The notes: a model not told the origin generated them from the letters alone. 21,338 nucleotides of DNA from Intoshia linei (GCA_001642005.1 LWCA01000652.1:1-21338); one strand, 5' to 3'. Counted from the first letter of the stretch, positions 9,181-20,028 are shown. Numbers and translations: made by a program.

Positions 9181-9610
9181 AATCTCGGTTTTTAAGATAA
9201 TGCCTGCCTGTCTGCCTAAACACCAAAAACATTGTATATTACATGTATAGGACCATATGGTCGTTCCGGTAGGTTAAATACACATTTTCATAAATACGGT
9301 TTAATCGTTGAAACATGAACATGTACAATGTACATTGTACACTTACACAAATGTAAGGGGTACAGCTTGATAAACGCTTACTTGCATAACTGAGAAATTA
9401 ACAGACCATGATTTCACATGATTTACGGAAGTCATCCCTTCTTTTCTATCAATTAATGTGATGCCTCTAACCTAGAGCCGAACCTACCAAGCTCTATATC
9501 ACCAAAAATGAATATAGGCCCTTAAAAAAAATTCACATACGTAGTGTAGTGTCATATAGTCCCTAGCCACCTATCCAAGGCTCTTATCTTGACAGATAAA
9601 ATTTAATACA
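9181..9610. repeat. higher-GC repeat-like block sharing CTAGCCACCT with 16450
   Basis: This stretch contains GCCTGCCTGTCTGCC, the 20-bp palindrome at 9322 and, at about 9509-9573, TAGGCCC followed some 50 bases later by TAGTCCCTAGCCACCT. The same order (TAGGCCC, then CATATGGCC and CTAGCCACCT) occurs in reverse complement at about 16455-16505. Each lies near a copy of the ACACAAACAAATATTGCATA repeat end, so the two loci probably carry related insertions. No coding potential was seen. Confidence 0.35.
9322..9341. repeat. 20-bp perfect palindrome
   Basis: TGTACAATGTACATTGTACA reads the same on both strands. It could extrude a 10-bp-arm cruciform or bind a symmetric dimer, but in this AT-rich setting it may be incidental. 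Confidence 0.6.
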
Positions 9611-9642
9611 CAAAATAGTAATGATATTCAAGAATATAATTT

Positions 9643-9700
9643 AATAAACGGTAACACACACAAACAAATATTGCATAGCATATTATATAAGTAAGGATTT
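9643..9700 (+). repeat. dispersed repeat end, copy 1
   Basis: AATAAACGGTAACACACACA is followed by AACAAATATTGCATAGCATA and a tail TTATATAAGTAAGGATTT. Near-identical copies lie at 13875-13933 (plus) and 16593-16650 (minus), and a diverged one at 18141-18200 (plus). Unlike the others, this copy lacks the upstream tandem units, so it looks like a truncated element end. Confidence 0.65.
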
Positions 9701-9709
9701 AAACGCTGA

Positions 9710-10880
9710 ATTTGGAAAAATTAGGCCTCCATTTTACATAAGTTTTGGCACTCTACTAACCTTTTACTCGTTCTATTATATTTTTATGCTATGAAGTTAA
9801 TTTTTGATCGGATAGATGCAAAAATTTGAGATAATCATATCATAATATCATATTAATAAATAATAATTATGATAATACGTCAATCGGAATAAACTGTTTC
9901 TTATGAATTTCGGCATTTTAAAATCCTGCAACTGATTATTGAATAAGTTCTCAACACACAGACACTCAGAAACATTAAATTGTACACAACTAAAGATTAT
10001 CACGCTTTAGGTATATAAGTGTTAAGTAACGATTATACTACATGTATACAAGTAATAATATTCAATGAGGATATTGCTTCAAAAGAGGTAATATGCATAA
10101 AATATTAATGAATCATACTTATTGTAACTTATTATTACATGATATTTATCTATAAAGATTAACTATTAAAAACTGTGAAATCACCGATATATTGTATATT
10201 GTTTCAAATTTATAAACAAATAAATAAATAATAATTATCATTAAAATAAAACAATAAGTCTTTAATTAACCCATAAGGTAAATTATAGCGATTGACGCCT
10301 CAAGCAAAATACCAGATTAAATATTTCTTACGTTAACGTCGAATTTTGATAAACAATTTAGAATAGTTGAATTGATTTAATTGTCATTCATCTTTTAATT
10401 TGGCATTTTGCCGTAGGGTAAGATAAAACTTGAAATAGATTAACCAAATTGATAAATACAATTGTGTGATTTTTATCTGCAAATTTGAAATATACTGAAT
10501 TAAAATACAACTAAACCAATTATAAATACATTAAATTGTAAATGTACAAGATTTATGATTTATAATATTAATGAGTAAATAAAATTAATCAAATTACATC
10601 AAAAGACATAATCTATTAAATACTAATACTAATATTAAATACAATTAAGAGTAGTTTAATTTAATCCTCAATTCAATTGATAAATTAAATTAACTTACAA
10701 TTTTACTTGCTACTAATTTAAATTAACAAAATAAACAAATATAATATCTCAAGTACTCATTAAATTTATAATGTACAAAATTAATTACATAAAAATTGGA
10801 TTTTACAAGAATTGGCGACAGATTGTCTGGAGTTTACTAATCTTATTAATTGACCAGAATAATTAAAATTTAACAACTTT
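9710..10880. other. AT-rich non-coding stretch
   Basis: No exon-like open frame with good splice sites, no recognisable transposon protein and no RNA gene was found. The sequence is dominated by simple AT-rich text with many in-frame stops on both strands. Confidence 0.4.
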
Positions 10881-10881
10881 A

Positions 10882-12572
10882 CTAATCATTATCATCCTGA
10901 GGCGTAATAAGTCTCAAGTTTGATAATGTTAGTGAAATACCGACACTGAAAAAATTGTTACCTAAATCGAATTCATAAATATGTAAGTATACTTAGTTTA
11001 AAAATATATTCCATGTAATTATCATCTTAGTAATTATTGCGCGAAATGAAATGAAATAAATTGAAAATAATAATGAAATCGTAAATAAAAATTGTAATGA
11101 TAATGTCCCAAAAATATATTTCCAGACATGACGAAATATAATGCACTTTTATATGGAATATGGTATTAAAATCAATGGTTACATTGATGTTGCTAGTGCG
11201 TTTAGGTAATGCACCAAAATTTTAAAAAATTTAACGCTCTGCAGACGATTTTTATTGTTTAACGTCAAAGCGTGATAAAGGTAAGCAACATATGAAAAAT
11301 AGTATATTATTTAAAAAAATTGATATGTCACTAGGAAATTGTATATTATTTAAACATGTCTATAAAATCGATAGGTATTTTAATAGAAACATTTTTATGT
11401 GTGTAAAATGTACATGCTTTTATGGAAAGGTCAATAAAAAAATTATGTTGTAAATAAAAATGATAATGATTTAACTGGTTAATGTCAGAATAACAGTGCG
11501 CAATGAAAAAAATTTGAAAATTGACATTGGCAAACATATATTGGAATATTGGAAAGCAAATTTGAGTATAATATAGAGTTGATGACTTGTTAACCTACAT
11601 TTCTTGATTATATTCCGATTTCATTAATCTCCGCTTTGAAAGCAATGCGATGTGCTTACTGTTAAATGTAACTTGATGTATTTTATTTTGAATTTTAAAT
11701 TGATAAATGGTATAATGACAGATTCATGTATCTCATCTTTCAAAAATGTTACATACAATGTGGACTTGGTAAAACTTTGTTTTTCATTGTCATTTAAAAA
11801 AGGCAGAATGTACCATAGTAAGTTATATAGCTATGTAACTTATCAAATGAGCAAATATTATTGATAGAGACAATGTTTATTTTGTAAGACTGTGGATGCA
11901 ATCAAGCCGACTCTAGAGTATATAACTGTGTGATACCTGCTTCTTAATTATGAGAAAATTGAAAAGTTATCAAAATTTGTTGTCTCGAGAGACATGGTGG
12001 CATAAGTTTAGAAATTTCTCTTAAATTTAATTTTAAAAAATGACTCAACCTTATTCGCAACTGGCAATGTGGAAAGCAGAATTAAATTTAAGCCCAAAAT
12101 TACTTGAGTAAACCAAAATATTTTAATTACAGATTATATTTAACTTGTTAAGAAATTTTCAAGAGTTAATTTAGACTAATATTCAATCATTAATTAAATT
12201 TTGAATGATAAACTCACTTTGACTGTATTACAATGTAAATGCCTAAAACGAATCAGTCAGTTCTTTTTAACCGATTCCGTCACCAGTTCCAGAAAAAAAA
12301 CAATAATATCCAAAGAATAATAATTATAATTATTGTCATTAGATCACCCGCTGAAAAGTTAGAAAGTTGATCAAATTAGATTTGATAATACTCTAAAATA
12401 AAGCAAAAAATATACCTCTATCAAATTTTTTCATATTTGATTGAAATCTTTTATTTATTCCACGAGAAACTGCGAGTTTGCATTTTAACATGTTTTGATT
12501 TTTGATAATGGAATTTGAAATAAAATTGTTTTTTAAAGAAATTATGTTTTCCTTGTCAATTTGAGTGTTCAT
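10882..12572 (-). CDS. tentative two-exon small protein, 79 aa
   Basis: Exon 1 (12572-12416) starts at an ATG with adenine at -3 and encodes MNTQIDKENIISLK through KKFDR plus one base, then a GTATAT donor. Exon 2 (10961-10882) follows a TTTAG acceptor and supplies the two missing bases (giving Gly), then NNFFSVGISLTLSNLRLITP and QDDND before a TAG. The phases fit (1 to 1) and exon 2 looks much more like protein than the surrounding translations. The predicted product is small, basic in its first half (GINKRFQSNMKKFDR), with a hydrophobic C-terminal segment and acidic end; no signal peptide. The 1454-base intron is long compared with those of the neighbouring gene, so an extra exon may be missed. 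It would be transcribed in the same direction as the C2-PDZ-DH gene and lie upstream of it. I do not recognise the family. Confidence 0.4.
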
Positions 12573-13592
12573 TGTAATTTTAGTATAAATGTAGTACAAT
12601 TTTAGATATATCGTAAAATTCTTTTAAATTTGATGTAAATCTTTTAAAAATAATATAAAAGTGAGAATGAATGTAATTTTGATATAGTTTTAATTCAAAT
12701 TAATTAATTGTAAAGTCGTCTGTGTTTTAAATATTGTTGAGATCTAAAGTCAAGAGTTGTAGTGAAAAGTATATCCCTCATGAACATTGTGTATCCAATG
12801 AATTGTTCATTATTCATTCCTTTATATTATTGACACGCCTATATTAATGTTACAGACAGAATACAGTATATGTCATATACGATTCAGAATTTTATAATAT
12901 GTTGTTTCCAATAAAGTCATTGTAAATATTATATTCTAGCAATTATCGTTTTATAATATAATTGTATCATTACATTTCACCAGTTATTACCACATGATTT
13001 TATAATTTTATATTTTTTTGAATTAATTAATCATAGAATAATAGTTTTATTTGTTTATAATGCTTATCTTTAGACGAAAAATAACCTAGAAAATTTATTT
13101 TAATTTACATTATTTTAAATGATTTTTAATTGTAAATTAAAATTGTGCACTTGATAATCATATTCTGATTATATGCCATTGTGTATTACAGTGTTTCATA
13201 GAATTAGAAATTGATAACATTACAAAATTATTATATTTGCGTAATTTACGTAATAATAAAGTCGTTATTTATCAAAATTATTAAGATTTCCAATGGGAAA
13301 AGTCTACAAAATATATTTTCCTTCTTGTAAAAATGTAGGTAAAATATTTGTAATTGTAGTTTGCTACGACAATCTAATTACATTTTCATTATGTTTCGAC
13401 CCAGTTATGGCCGGACCATGGAGAGCCATTATCAGTCTCGGTCAGAAAAAATTTTTAACCCCGAATATACAAATTAACACCAAATTCAAACAATATGTGT
13501 TATGTAAATGTGAATCAAATAAAAACGTTAAACCCAATACGATTGTAAACAGGGTTATGTGACTTCCTACCTTTTCTGTGTGTCCCTGAGAA
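12573..13592. other. AT-rich stretch with one unassigned 89-codon frame
   Basis: Apart from AT-rich non-coding text, an ATG-initiated plus-strand frame runs from 13293 to 13562. Its middle (PVMAGPWRAIISLGQKKF) lies in a less AT-rich patch at about 13390-13450 that borders the repeat starting near 13600. The frame has no recognisable domain and its N-terminal third looks like chance translation. It is more likely part of a repeat than a host gene. Confidence 0.3.
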
Positions 13593-13599
13593 TAGGATG

Positions 13600-13933
13600 G
13601 CGTAAAATTGAAAAATAATATTTTTCGCTTGGGTGAATGATTAATCGATTATTGTTTAAAAAATTTGAAGGTGCGACAGGGCCAGAAAAGCCAGAAATAG
13701 GCCCCTATAATTTTTTTTTTAAATTCTCCAACTCTTTTCAAAAAAAATGACAATTGGGTTTTTTGATCAGTAAGATGTGAGTTTTGGAGATTGAAATTTA
13801 TTTTGCTAACACCCCCGGAAAAAACTGTAATTGAAATGTGAACTTTATAAAATTCTAAGACTGGTAGTTATTGAAATAAACGGTACCGCACACACAAACA
13901 AATATTGCATAGCATATTATATAACTAAGGATT
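13600..13933 (+). repeat. dispersed repeat arm, copy 2
   Basis: The section 13735-13933 matches, in reverse complement, 16593-16785 with only scattered differences. Shared landmarks are GACAATTGGG, TTTATTTTGCTAACACCC, a GGAAAAAACT run, TTATAAAATTC, CTGGTAGTTATTGAAATAAA, and the CACAAACAAATATTGCATAG end. From 13970 to 14045 a piece in the other orientation (GTTAACACAAAAA, GTGACGCCTTCACGGCCAAA) matches 16970-17025. So here too two arms face away from each other, in a shorter and more damaged form than at 16593-18200. Confidence 0.6.
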
Positions 13934-14060
13934 ACTGTTGATACAGTCCAGTATCATATCCATATACATATCCAGTTAACAGTGTTATGCAAAGTTAACA
14001 CAAAAATTTTTAATCTGATAAAGTGACGCCTTCACGGCCAAAATGTAAAATCACTTTGTA

Positions 14061-14213
14061 CTAAGTTTTAGTCTAAAACAACAACGAAGTACAGTGGTCA
14101 TTGATTTATATGAATGTGGATTTTCTACTCTTTTCTACATAAATGGAAAAAGAAGTAGATTAAATTCTTCTACTCAACCTCGTATTTTGAAATTAGAAAA
14201 TAAATCTGCTTAA
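14061..14213 (+). pseudogene. C-terminal fragment of a hAT transposase
   Basis: A 50-codon plus-strand frame ends at TAA (14211-14213) and contains YECGFSTLFYINGKRSRLN followed by QPRILKLENKSA. This is the pattern of the hAT C-terminal dimerisation domain (CExxFSxLxxIKxKxRxxLN, then a PRI-type segment). The upstream catalytic parts are missing: an in-frame stop and the repeat at 13600-14045 precede it. The fragment sits about 110 bases inside a hAT-type right end at 14323, exactly where the transposase C-terminus lies in this superfamily. It is a dead copy, and the only recognisable transposase coding from the hAT family in the window. Confidence 0.7.
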
Positions 14214-14264
14214 ATTCTCATAGTTGTAAATGTTAATTTTATCATATTTCTAATAGATGACTGG

Positions 14265-14323
14265 GCGCCCAAAAAAATCATAGCTCAAAGTGGGGATGAG
14301 AAAAAATTGATTGAGAACCACTA
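14265..14323 (+). mobile_element. right terminal end of a hAT element
   Basis: In reverse complement this reads TAGTGGTTCTCAATCAATTT and on to GCGCCCAG, a standard hAT end (AGTGGTTCTCAA, T-rich run, GGGCGCCC). It resembles the left-type end at 575 (CAGTGTTTCTCAAC, TTGGGCGC). No matching left end or 8-bp target duplication was found nearby; the left part was probably lost to later insertions. Confidence 0.6.
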
Positions 14324-14329
14324 CCCTAA

Positions 14330-15120
14330 ACTAATAATTTGATTATATTCATTTTAAATGGTCCTGCTCCACAATAAATTAAAAGTTTACAAAAAATTGT
14401 GTAAAAAATAATAATGTAGGTACAAATAACTTAAATAGTTTTGCAAATGAAAAAATATACAGTGTACTGAAAGAGGAGTAAGCTAATCAAAATTACATTG
14501 TTTTCAATCATCCAAAAAAAATCACATTTATTTCATAGAAACAAACATAAATGTATATGAATCCCAAATTGTCAAAATCAGAAAGTATATCGTTACTTGG
14601 TGGTTCGTTTGAACTTTAAAATGTCATCATTATTCATATTAATAATACAATATGTAGAATGTTATCATAATTACAATATCCAACTTTGAAAAAACTCGAA
14701 TGAAAGTCTCTAGAGGCTTTAATCCGTAAATTATACAAATAAGATAATTTTATAATTAAATCTTTAATATATCGATACAGAATATATACAATATATTATA
14801 GTAAATGTTTAGTTAACAATTATGAGTTAGATTCCTTATGGAATACTCTCCACAAGAATCTAATTTATATTTTTAATAAATGCTTCTCTCGAGATGAATA
14901 CATCATTATTTTAGAATTGAATTTTTTCTAGTTAATAATTACATAAATAATTGTACATGGTATAATAAGAAAAAAGTAATTTAAGGTAAGTATGAATTTC
15001 AATGATATAAAATAATTACTACATGTATAAGGTTTGTCTTTATTTCTACTATTCTTACTATTATGATATGAATTAGAGCCCTGAGCAGGTAGCATTCCAA
15101 TTCCATTCCGTCGGTGTTCG
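14330..15120. other. AT-rich non-coding stretch
   Basis: No exon-like frames with good splice sites and no transposon motifs. The minus-strand open frame that starts at 15215 runs through this region by chance; the frame shared by both duplicates stops at 15121. Confidence 0.35.
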
Positions 15121-15240
15121 TCACATTTTTTCATTAACCGCACGCTTTTTGGCTCTGTATTTTTTAAAACTAGCTTCATTACAATCCGTACACCATGAGA
15201 AATATCCTGTCTCATTTTTGATATATTTTAATTTTTTATT
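15121..15240 (-). CDS. copy B of a duplicated coding fragment with a CxxC motif
   Basis: Read on the minus strand, the frame gives KYIKNETGYFSWCTDCNEAS then FKKYRAKKRAVNEKM and a TGA at 15121-15123. The aligned copy A at 5034-5104 has the same frame and stops at the same position. The segment has a Cys-x2-Cys pair (WCTDC) and a strongly basic stretch after it, suggestive of half a zinc-binding motif plus a nucleic-acid-binding tail. A different frame starting at an ATG at 15215 is longer (95 codons), but in that frame copy A is interrupted, so I prefer the shorter one. The frame continues upstream without an obvious start. Probably the C-terminus of a transposon protein or of a multi-copy gene; family not recognised. 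Confidence 0.35.
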   Translation of the reverse strand, partial: NKKLKYIKNETGYFSWCTDCNEASFKKYRAKKRAVNEKM

Positions 15241-16280
15241 ATAATGGAGTATTATAATTATACATAGACACAAACTATAAACAATCAGTACTATAAAATC
15301 AATTTAAATTAAAATAATTTTTCGGTCCCTACCCATTGCAAAGCTCTTTTATGGTTGACTTAAAGCTAAATGTTAAGCCTCAACTAGAGAATTGTCATTA
15401 TTTTAAATTTCATTTGGTAATTTGGTTCAATTCGTCGCAAAATTTTATGTTGTCGAACCTAAGGCTCATTTTTACTTTCTTGATTTAATTTTCATTTCTT
15501 TTATAAATTTTATTTTTCGCAAGTCATGCAAAAGTTATCTGTTCACACGGTTTGAAGTTGATACCTATTGTAATTGATATACCTATTGAATACAATAATT
15601 TTAAACAAGTAACTTTTCATAATATTTAATGTGATTGTTTATTATTGTTAACATTTTATAGGTGCAGATAAAAACTATTGAAAGCAGTGAGAATTTTTAT
15701 AAGTTTTACAATTTTATGTTTCGTTAAGTTGGGTTAAAAGGGGAATGATTTTCAAGTTATACTTACTATGTCGTAAACTTATTGAAATCTACAATATGTA
15801 GTTACTTAATACAATACATTACTTAAGTAATAATTAGTAGTAGTTAATACAATATTAAACTACGATCGTCTATTCACCGTCTATAAATATAAAAAAATAT
15901 TAATCAGTGTTCAAAGTTTAATAATTGGACAAGATTACTTGCAATGAAAAATAATACAAGTAACTGTATGTTCCCTATATATTTTTAATGTAAAATGTCA
16001 AATGCTGTCATATTAACAAACAGTTGACATAATTGTCGCAAGTGTTTAGACATTTTTATGAATCCCAATATGAAAGTTCAAGGTCAACTAAAAGAAAATT
16101 AATACATTGCTTTCAAACGTATTATGCAAAATAACATTAGATTATAATTTAAATGTTCAGGAATTATAATGATTAAATTAATTTATTAATTAATATTTAT
16201 AATTATAATTATATTTATTTTTAAATTACTAATGTATGTATTAAATTTTTAAATCATGCATGTCTTTTTTATAGTTGATC
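15241..16280. other. AT-rich stretch without a supported gene
   Basis: A TTTTATAG acceptor at 15653-15660 is followed by 21 plus-strand codons (VQIKTIESSENFYKFYNFMF and Arg) and a stop. It might be a last exon but has no partner exon that I can find. The rest is simple AT-rich sequence. Confidence 0.35.
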
Positions 16281-16290
16281 TTTATATATA

Positions 16291-16484
16291 TAAGGTCTGG
16301 GCAACCATTTTTTTTGTCTTTCGATGGGGCTACCACAAGTTAAACTGATGGAAAATTGAACAAAGTACCTTTCTAGAGGAGAAATTAAGCAATTTGTTTC
16401 GAATGTCACTCGATAAGAACTACTAAATTATAATGTAGTAATCATTTACAATTGAGGTGGCTAGAGGCCATATGGCCCGGACCT
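16291..16484. mobile_element. candidate short inverted-repeat element (MITE-like)
   Basis: The left edge reads TAAGGTCTGGGCAACCA followed by a T run; the right edge in reverse complement reads GTAGGTCCGGGCCATATGG. Eleven to twelve terminal bases match with two differences, and the overall form (GGTCTGGGCAACC, T-rich) is that of hAT-type non-autonomous elements. No clear target-site duplication flanks it. The right edge belongs to the block shared with 9509-9573. Confidence 0.3.
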
Positions 16485-16592
16485 ACAATCATGATGGGCC
16501 TACTTTTTTAATTTATTAATATTTAATGTTGGAAAATGTCTTAAGTATACCAAAATTTCGATAACCAATGCGATTTACAGCGGTTATTTTTA

Positions 16593-18200
16593 ATCTTTAC
16601 TTATATAATATGCTATGCAATATTTGTTTGTGTGTGTGTTACCGTTTATTTCAATAACTACCAGTTTTGGAATTTTATAAAGTCCACATTTCAATTATAG
16701 TTTTTTCCGGGTGTTAGCAAAATAAATTTAAATCTCCCAAACTGACATCTTACGGGTCAAAAAGCCCAATTGTCCTTTTTTTGAAAATCAAACGAGTTCG
16801 AGTATTTAAAAAATTTAAAAATTCTGATACGGATTTTAAAATCATAAATATTATCATAAATTTAAATTTAAACAAAATATATCTTCAGGGCCAAAACCCC
16901 AAATGACCCTTTTTTTAATGGAAACAGCTCTAGAATTTAAAAAAATTATTGGTGGTACAGTTGTATTTTGTTAACACACACAAAAAATCTCAATTTGAAT
17001 AAGTGATGCCTTCATGGTCAAAAAAGCATTTTAGTATTCATATATTTTCTTACCGAAATATTTTATTAGAACAAAAAATGTAAAATAATTAACGGTCCGA
17101 AAATTTAAAAAAAATTAAAATTGAAAAATTTGTTATTATCATTTTTATATTTATTACAATTTTTTGCAATATTGGTAAAATAACTCAGAGTAAAATAATA
17201 TTGGTATGTTTATAAAGTGCTGATTCCGTTAATTATTGATACATAATTAGTATTGTTAAAGTATTTATTCAATTGGTACTGAATTTATATTATCACATTG
17301 AAAATGACAAAATAGGTTTTTATAATTTTATTTTTTCTGAAATTTATGCTATTTATGACAATTTTCAGGATTTAACTGTTTTTACTTTATTTTTATTATA
17401 CACACATTCTGTCTAATATATTAAAAAATGGGATAACAATTGTTTTTAAAATTCTTTACGCATTTGTGTAATGATGTTAAATGTTAACAAACAACAAATT
17501 AAGATGAACTAATTCACTTTAAAGTAAAAAGTAATGTGATATGACGGTTCCACCTGAAACAAGATTTGGGACCACTCTTTTAAAAGATTAATAATAGTAG
17601 GATTTTTAAGTTAGATTTTCAACGTGAATTTATTTTTTTGGTCGAATAAAAATGTGCCCTCGGCAGTTCTAGGTGCTGTTTCTACGTAATACATAATAGT
17701 CAACCAAGTTATTTATAAAATTCTAGGACTATTGTTTTAAAAAAGGGTAATCTGAGTTTTAATTGTCAAAATTCAATTTTTTTGAGCTTCCCATTTATGA
17801 TAATGCTGATGATTATAAGAAACTATCCCAGAATTTATATTTTATATATTTTTCGAACATGTTTCATTTTTAAAACAAAGGGTAATTTAGGGTTTTGACC
17901 ATGAAGGTGTGCGTTTATGAGGCTGATATAAACGACAATGTTAATGATTTTACAACGCGTTCCAGAATTTATGTTTTATTAAAAGTTTGGGCTGATTTTA
18001 TTTTAAAAAAAAAAAGGGCTAATTGGGTTTTTGACCCTGAAGGACTTAATTTCTGATAATTAAACTTAAATATATACATTTACCGCAAAAAACTGTGTTA
18101 GAAATGGGGTTTATTTAAATTCTACGACTGTAAATTTTTTAAATATACGGTAACACACACTCACAAACATAGACATTCAATTTTATGTAAGTAAAGATCT
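16593..18200. mobile_element. fold-back-like element with long inverted arms
   Basis: The left end reads ATCTTTACTTATATAATATG then GTTTGTGTGTGTGTTACCGT; the right end in reverse complement reads AGATCTTTACTTACATAAAA then GTTTGTGAGTGTGTGTTACC. Inside each arm, units carrying a poly-A/GGG, TAATTGGG, TTTTTGACC, CTGAAGG motif recur in opposite orientations: left arm near 16757, 16891 and 17011, right arm near 17745, 17880 and 18016. The arms are about 450 bases each around a unique AT-rich core (about 17060-17700). No protein is encoded. Such structure is known from fold-back and some non-autonomous DNA transposons. Copies 1 and 2 at 9643 and 13600 are related partial elements. Confidence 0.55.
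17720..18060 (+). repeat. tandem units of about 136 bp in the right arm
   Basis: Three units are aligned on their GGG: 17745 (AAAAAAGGGTAATCTGAG), 17880 (ACAAAGGGTAATTTAGGG) and 18016 (AAAAAGGGCTAATTGGG). The steps are 135 and 136 bases. The second and third units also share CCAGAATTTAT ahead of the GGG and TTTTGACC, TGAAGG after it. The left arm shows a similar step of about 134 bases between 16774 and 16908. Confidence 0.55.
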
Positions 18201-19980
18201 AAACTCGGTAATTTTAAATTATTTTAAAAGCTTTCAATTTTATAAACTACAATCTCCCTGATATACACGATGTGGTATACTTATGATATTTAATTACGCA
18301 TTAACGGTCATGTGATTCAAATTATACATATACTATTACTTTTATTGTTAGTTATACAACCAAGTATAACCAACATGTTCTGTTATCTGTATTGTTCAAC
18401 GTACTGTATATTCCATTCCACACTGAACCAATTAGATAATTTTTATCTATATTCGCACCATAGCTGTTTTAACAATGAATCCATTAACACAATATGTGAC
18501 TCAAATTATAAAAAAAGTTGTACTTATTATTTTACATTTTATATTTTAAAATAGTGAGATATCAGTCTAAAATTAAAAATAATGTAATTAAATTTAGGAG
18601 TCATATTGTGCAACTTATGTTGATGAAATTTTCTATTGTCTTACATTATTTCATTAAACCGAATAATGTTGCGTGTCGGTTTAATCAAATAAACCACGCA
18701 TGATACCATATTCACAATTAATTGTACAAAAATATCGTTAATTACCCAAAATTTAAAAGGGAAATTTATTCACTCATTAATAATTTATTTAAATGACAAA
18801 AAATACAAACACATTTCAAAGTTTCTAAATTTGTACTCCATTTTTCGTTACAATTACTAGTATACATTTACCAATCTACAAATTCATTAAAATACATAAT
18901 TGATACATGTATGTTTCAGTTGATAAAATTTAAATGTGCGTAATAATTCATAAGGTCAAAAAATTACGACCTTTGAATAATATTTTCAATGACAATAAAA
19001 GAAAATGAAATTTATATTTTGAAAAATTTGTGAGACATACATTTTAATTTAAAGCTGAATGAAAAGTAAAGATGAGAATAATACTGTCTGAAATATTACA
19101 ACTGAAATTTATTTGAATTTGATTATTATATAAACTTAATTATTTAGAATAATTTAAAGTACTAGATGAATCAACACTTGAGAAAATTGCAACTTTTTCA
19201 GCCTAAATTTACAAATTCCGTTACAAATACTTGATAAGTGTCACTTATTATAAGTCTTCTTGAAAAGTCAAAATCTTATCAACAGAAAAAGGTTGCTGTA
19301 TTAGTAGCGCATAACGTAATGTACATTGTCAATTGAAATAATCCGTTGACTTGAATCATTTCAATATGTGTGTTTACAATTGATACATTCCGTTGTTCAA
19401 ATTTTGTAATACATCATTAGCATACGTTACGTCGAATTATTATGGTAATCCCGATTTAAATCAAATGTAGACATTTCACAATTTATGAGTCATCAACAAT
19501 TACAATTATGTACATTTAAACAAAGGATGATAGTAATGAGCACATGGTCAGTGAAAAGAATAATCAAACCCCATGACGTTAATTTATATTGAAGTTTACC
19601 GCCATAATACAAAAATTATAGTGCTTGTTGCATATTAACAGCAAATAATACTTTTAAAAATTAATTGGCAAACGATCCATTAAAATGTAAATTGTCCGTT
19701 AAATTAGCACTGATTTAAACAATGTATCAAGTATTAACATAAACAGATTCAAGTAGCAACTTCAAAATACGTCAATATGTAAATTATCTAGGATAATGAC
19801 GTGTCATATAAAAATAAACTGTATCATAACGCACGGTTATACATTGACTTAAACAGTTTTACCGTTCAAATAAATGTACGCGTACATAAAAATTTTCAAT
19901 AATTACTTTTGGACAAGTTTTTTAGCGATAAATCCTTATTTATATACAATATATATAACTGACGTATAATTAGTAAAAGT
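18201..19980. other. AT-rich stretch without a supported gene
   Basis: Two features stand out and neither is firm. A hydrophobic frame from 18312 looks like a signal peptide followed by a Cys-rich tail, but it has no ATG and no acceptor. ATAAGTG-T-CACTTAT at 19234-19248 is a perfect 15-base inverted repeat. TGTACGCGTACA near 19875 is a 12-bp palindrome. No RNA gene seen. Confidence 0.35.
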
Positions 19981-20022
19981 TGCTAAAATGTGTCGTGTGT
20001 GCTACCATTTAATTAGCAGAGT

Positions 20023-20028
20023 TATAAA
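20023..20028 (+). promoter_or_regulatory. TATA box of a candidate plus-strand gene
   Basis: GTTATAAAAC holds a good TATAAA 56 bases ahead of the candidate start codon at 20079. A transcription start about 30 bases downstream would give a 5' UTR of roughly 25 bases. The preceding 150 bases include GACGTATAA and a TATATATA run. In AT-rich DNA a TATA match alone is weak; its spacing to an ATG with a strong donor is what raises it. Confidence 0.35.

Noticed and set aside
14928-15215. 95-codon minus-strand frame beginning MRQDISHGVRIVMKL
   Set aside because: The homologous copy at 5034-5104 is interrupted in this frame, while another frame is shared by both copies and stops at the same position.
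15661-15727. Plus-strand mini-exon VQIKTIESSENF with stop
   Set aside because: Good acceptor, but no upstream exon was found and the length is within chance expectation.
18312-18554. Signal-peptide-like frame with a Cys-rich tail (possible secreted effector)
   Set aside because: It begins at GTG with no in-frame ATG, a stop lies seven codons upstream, and there is no AG acceptor to supply a start. Hydrophobic Leu/Ile runs arise easily in AT-rich DNA.
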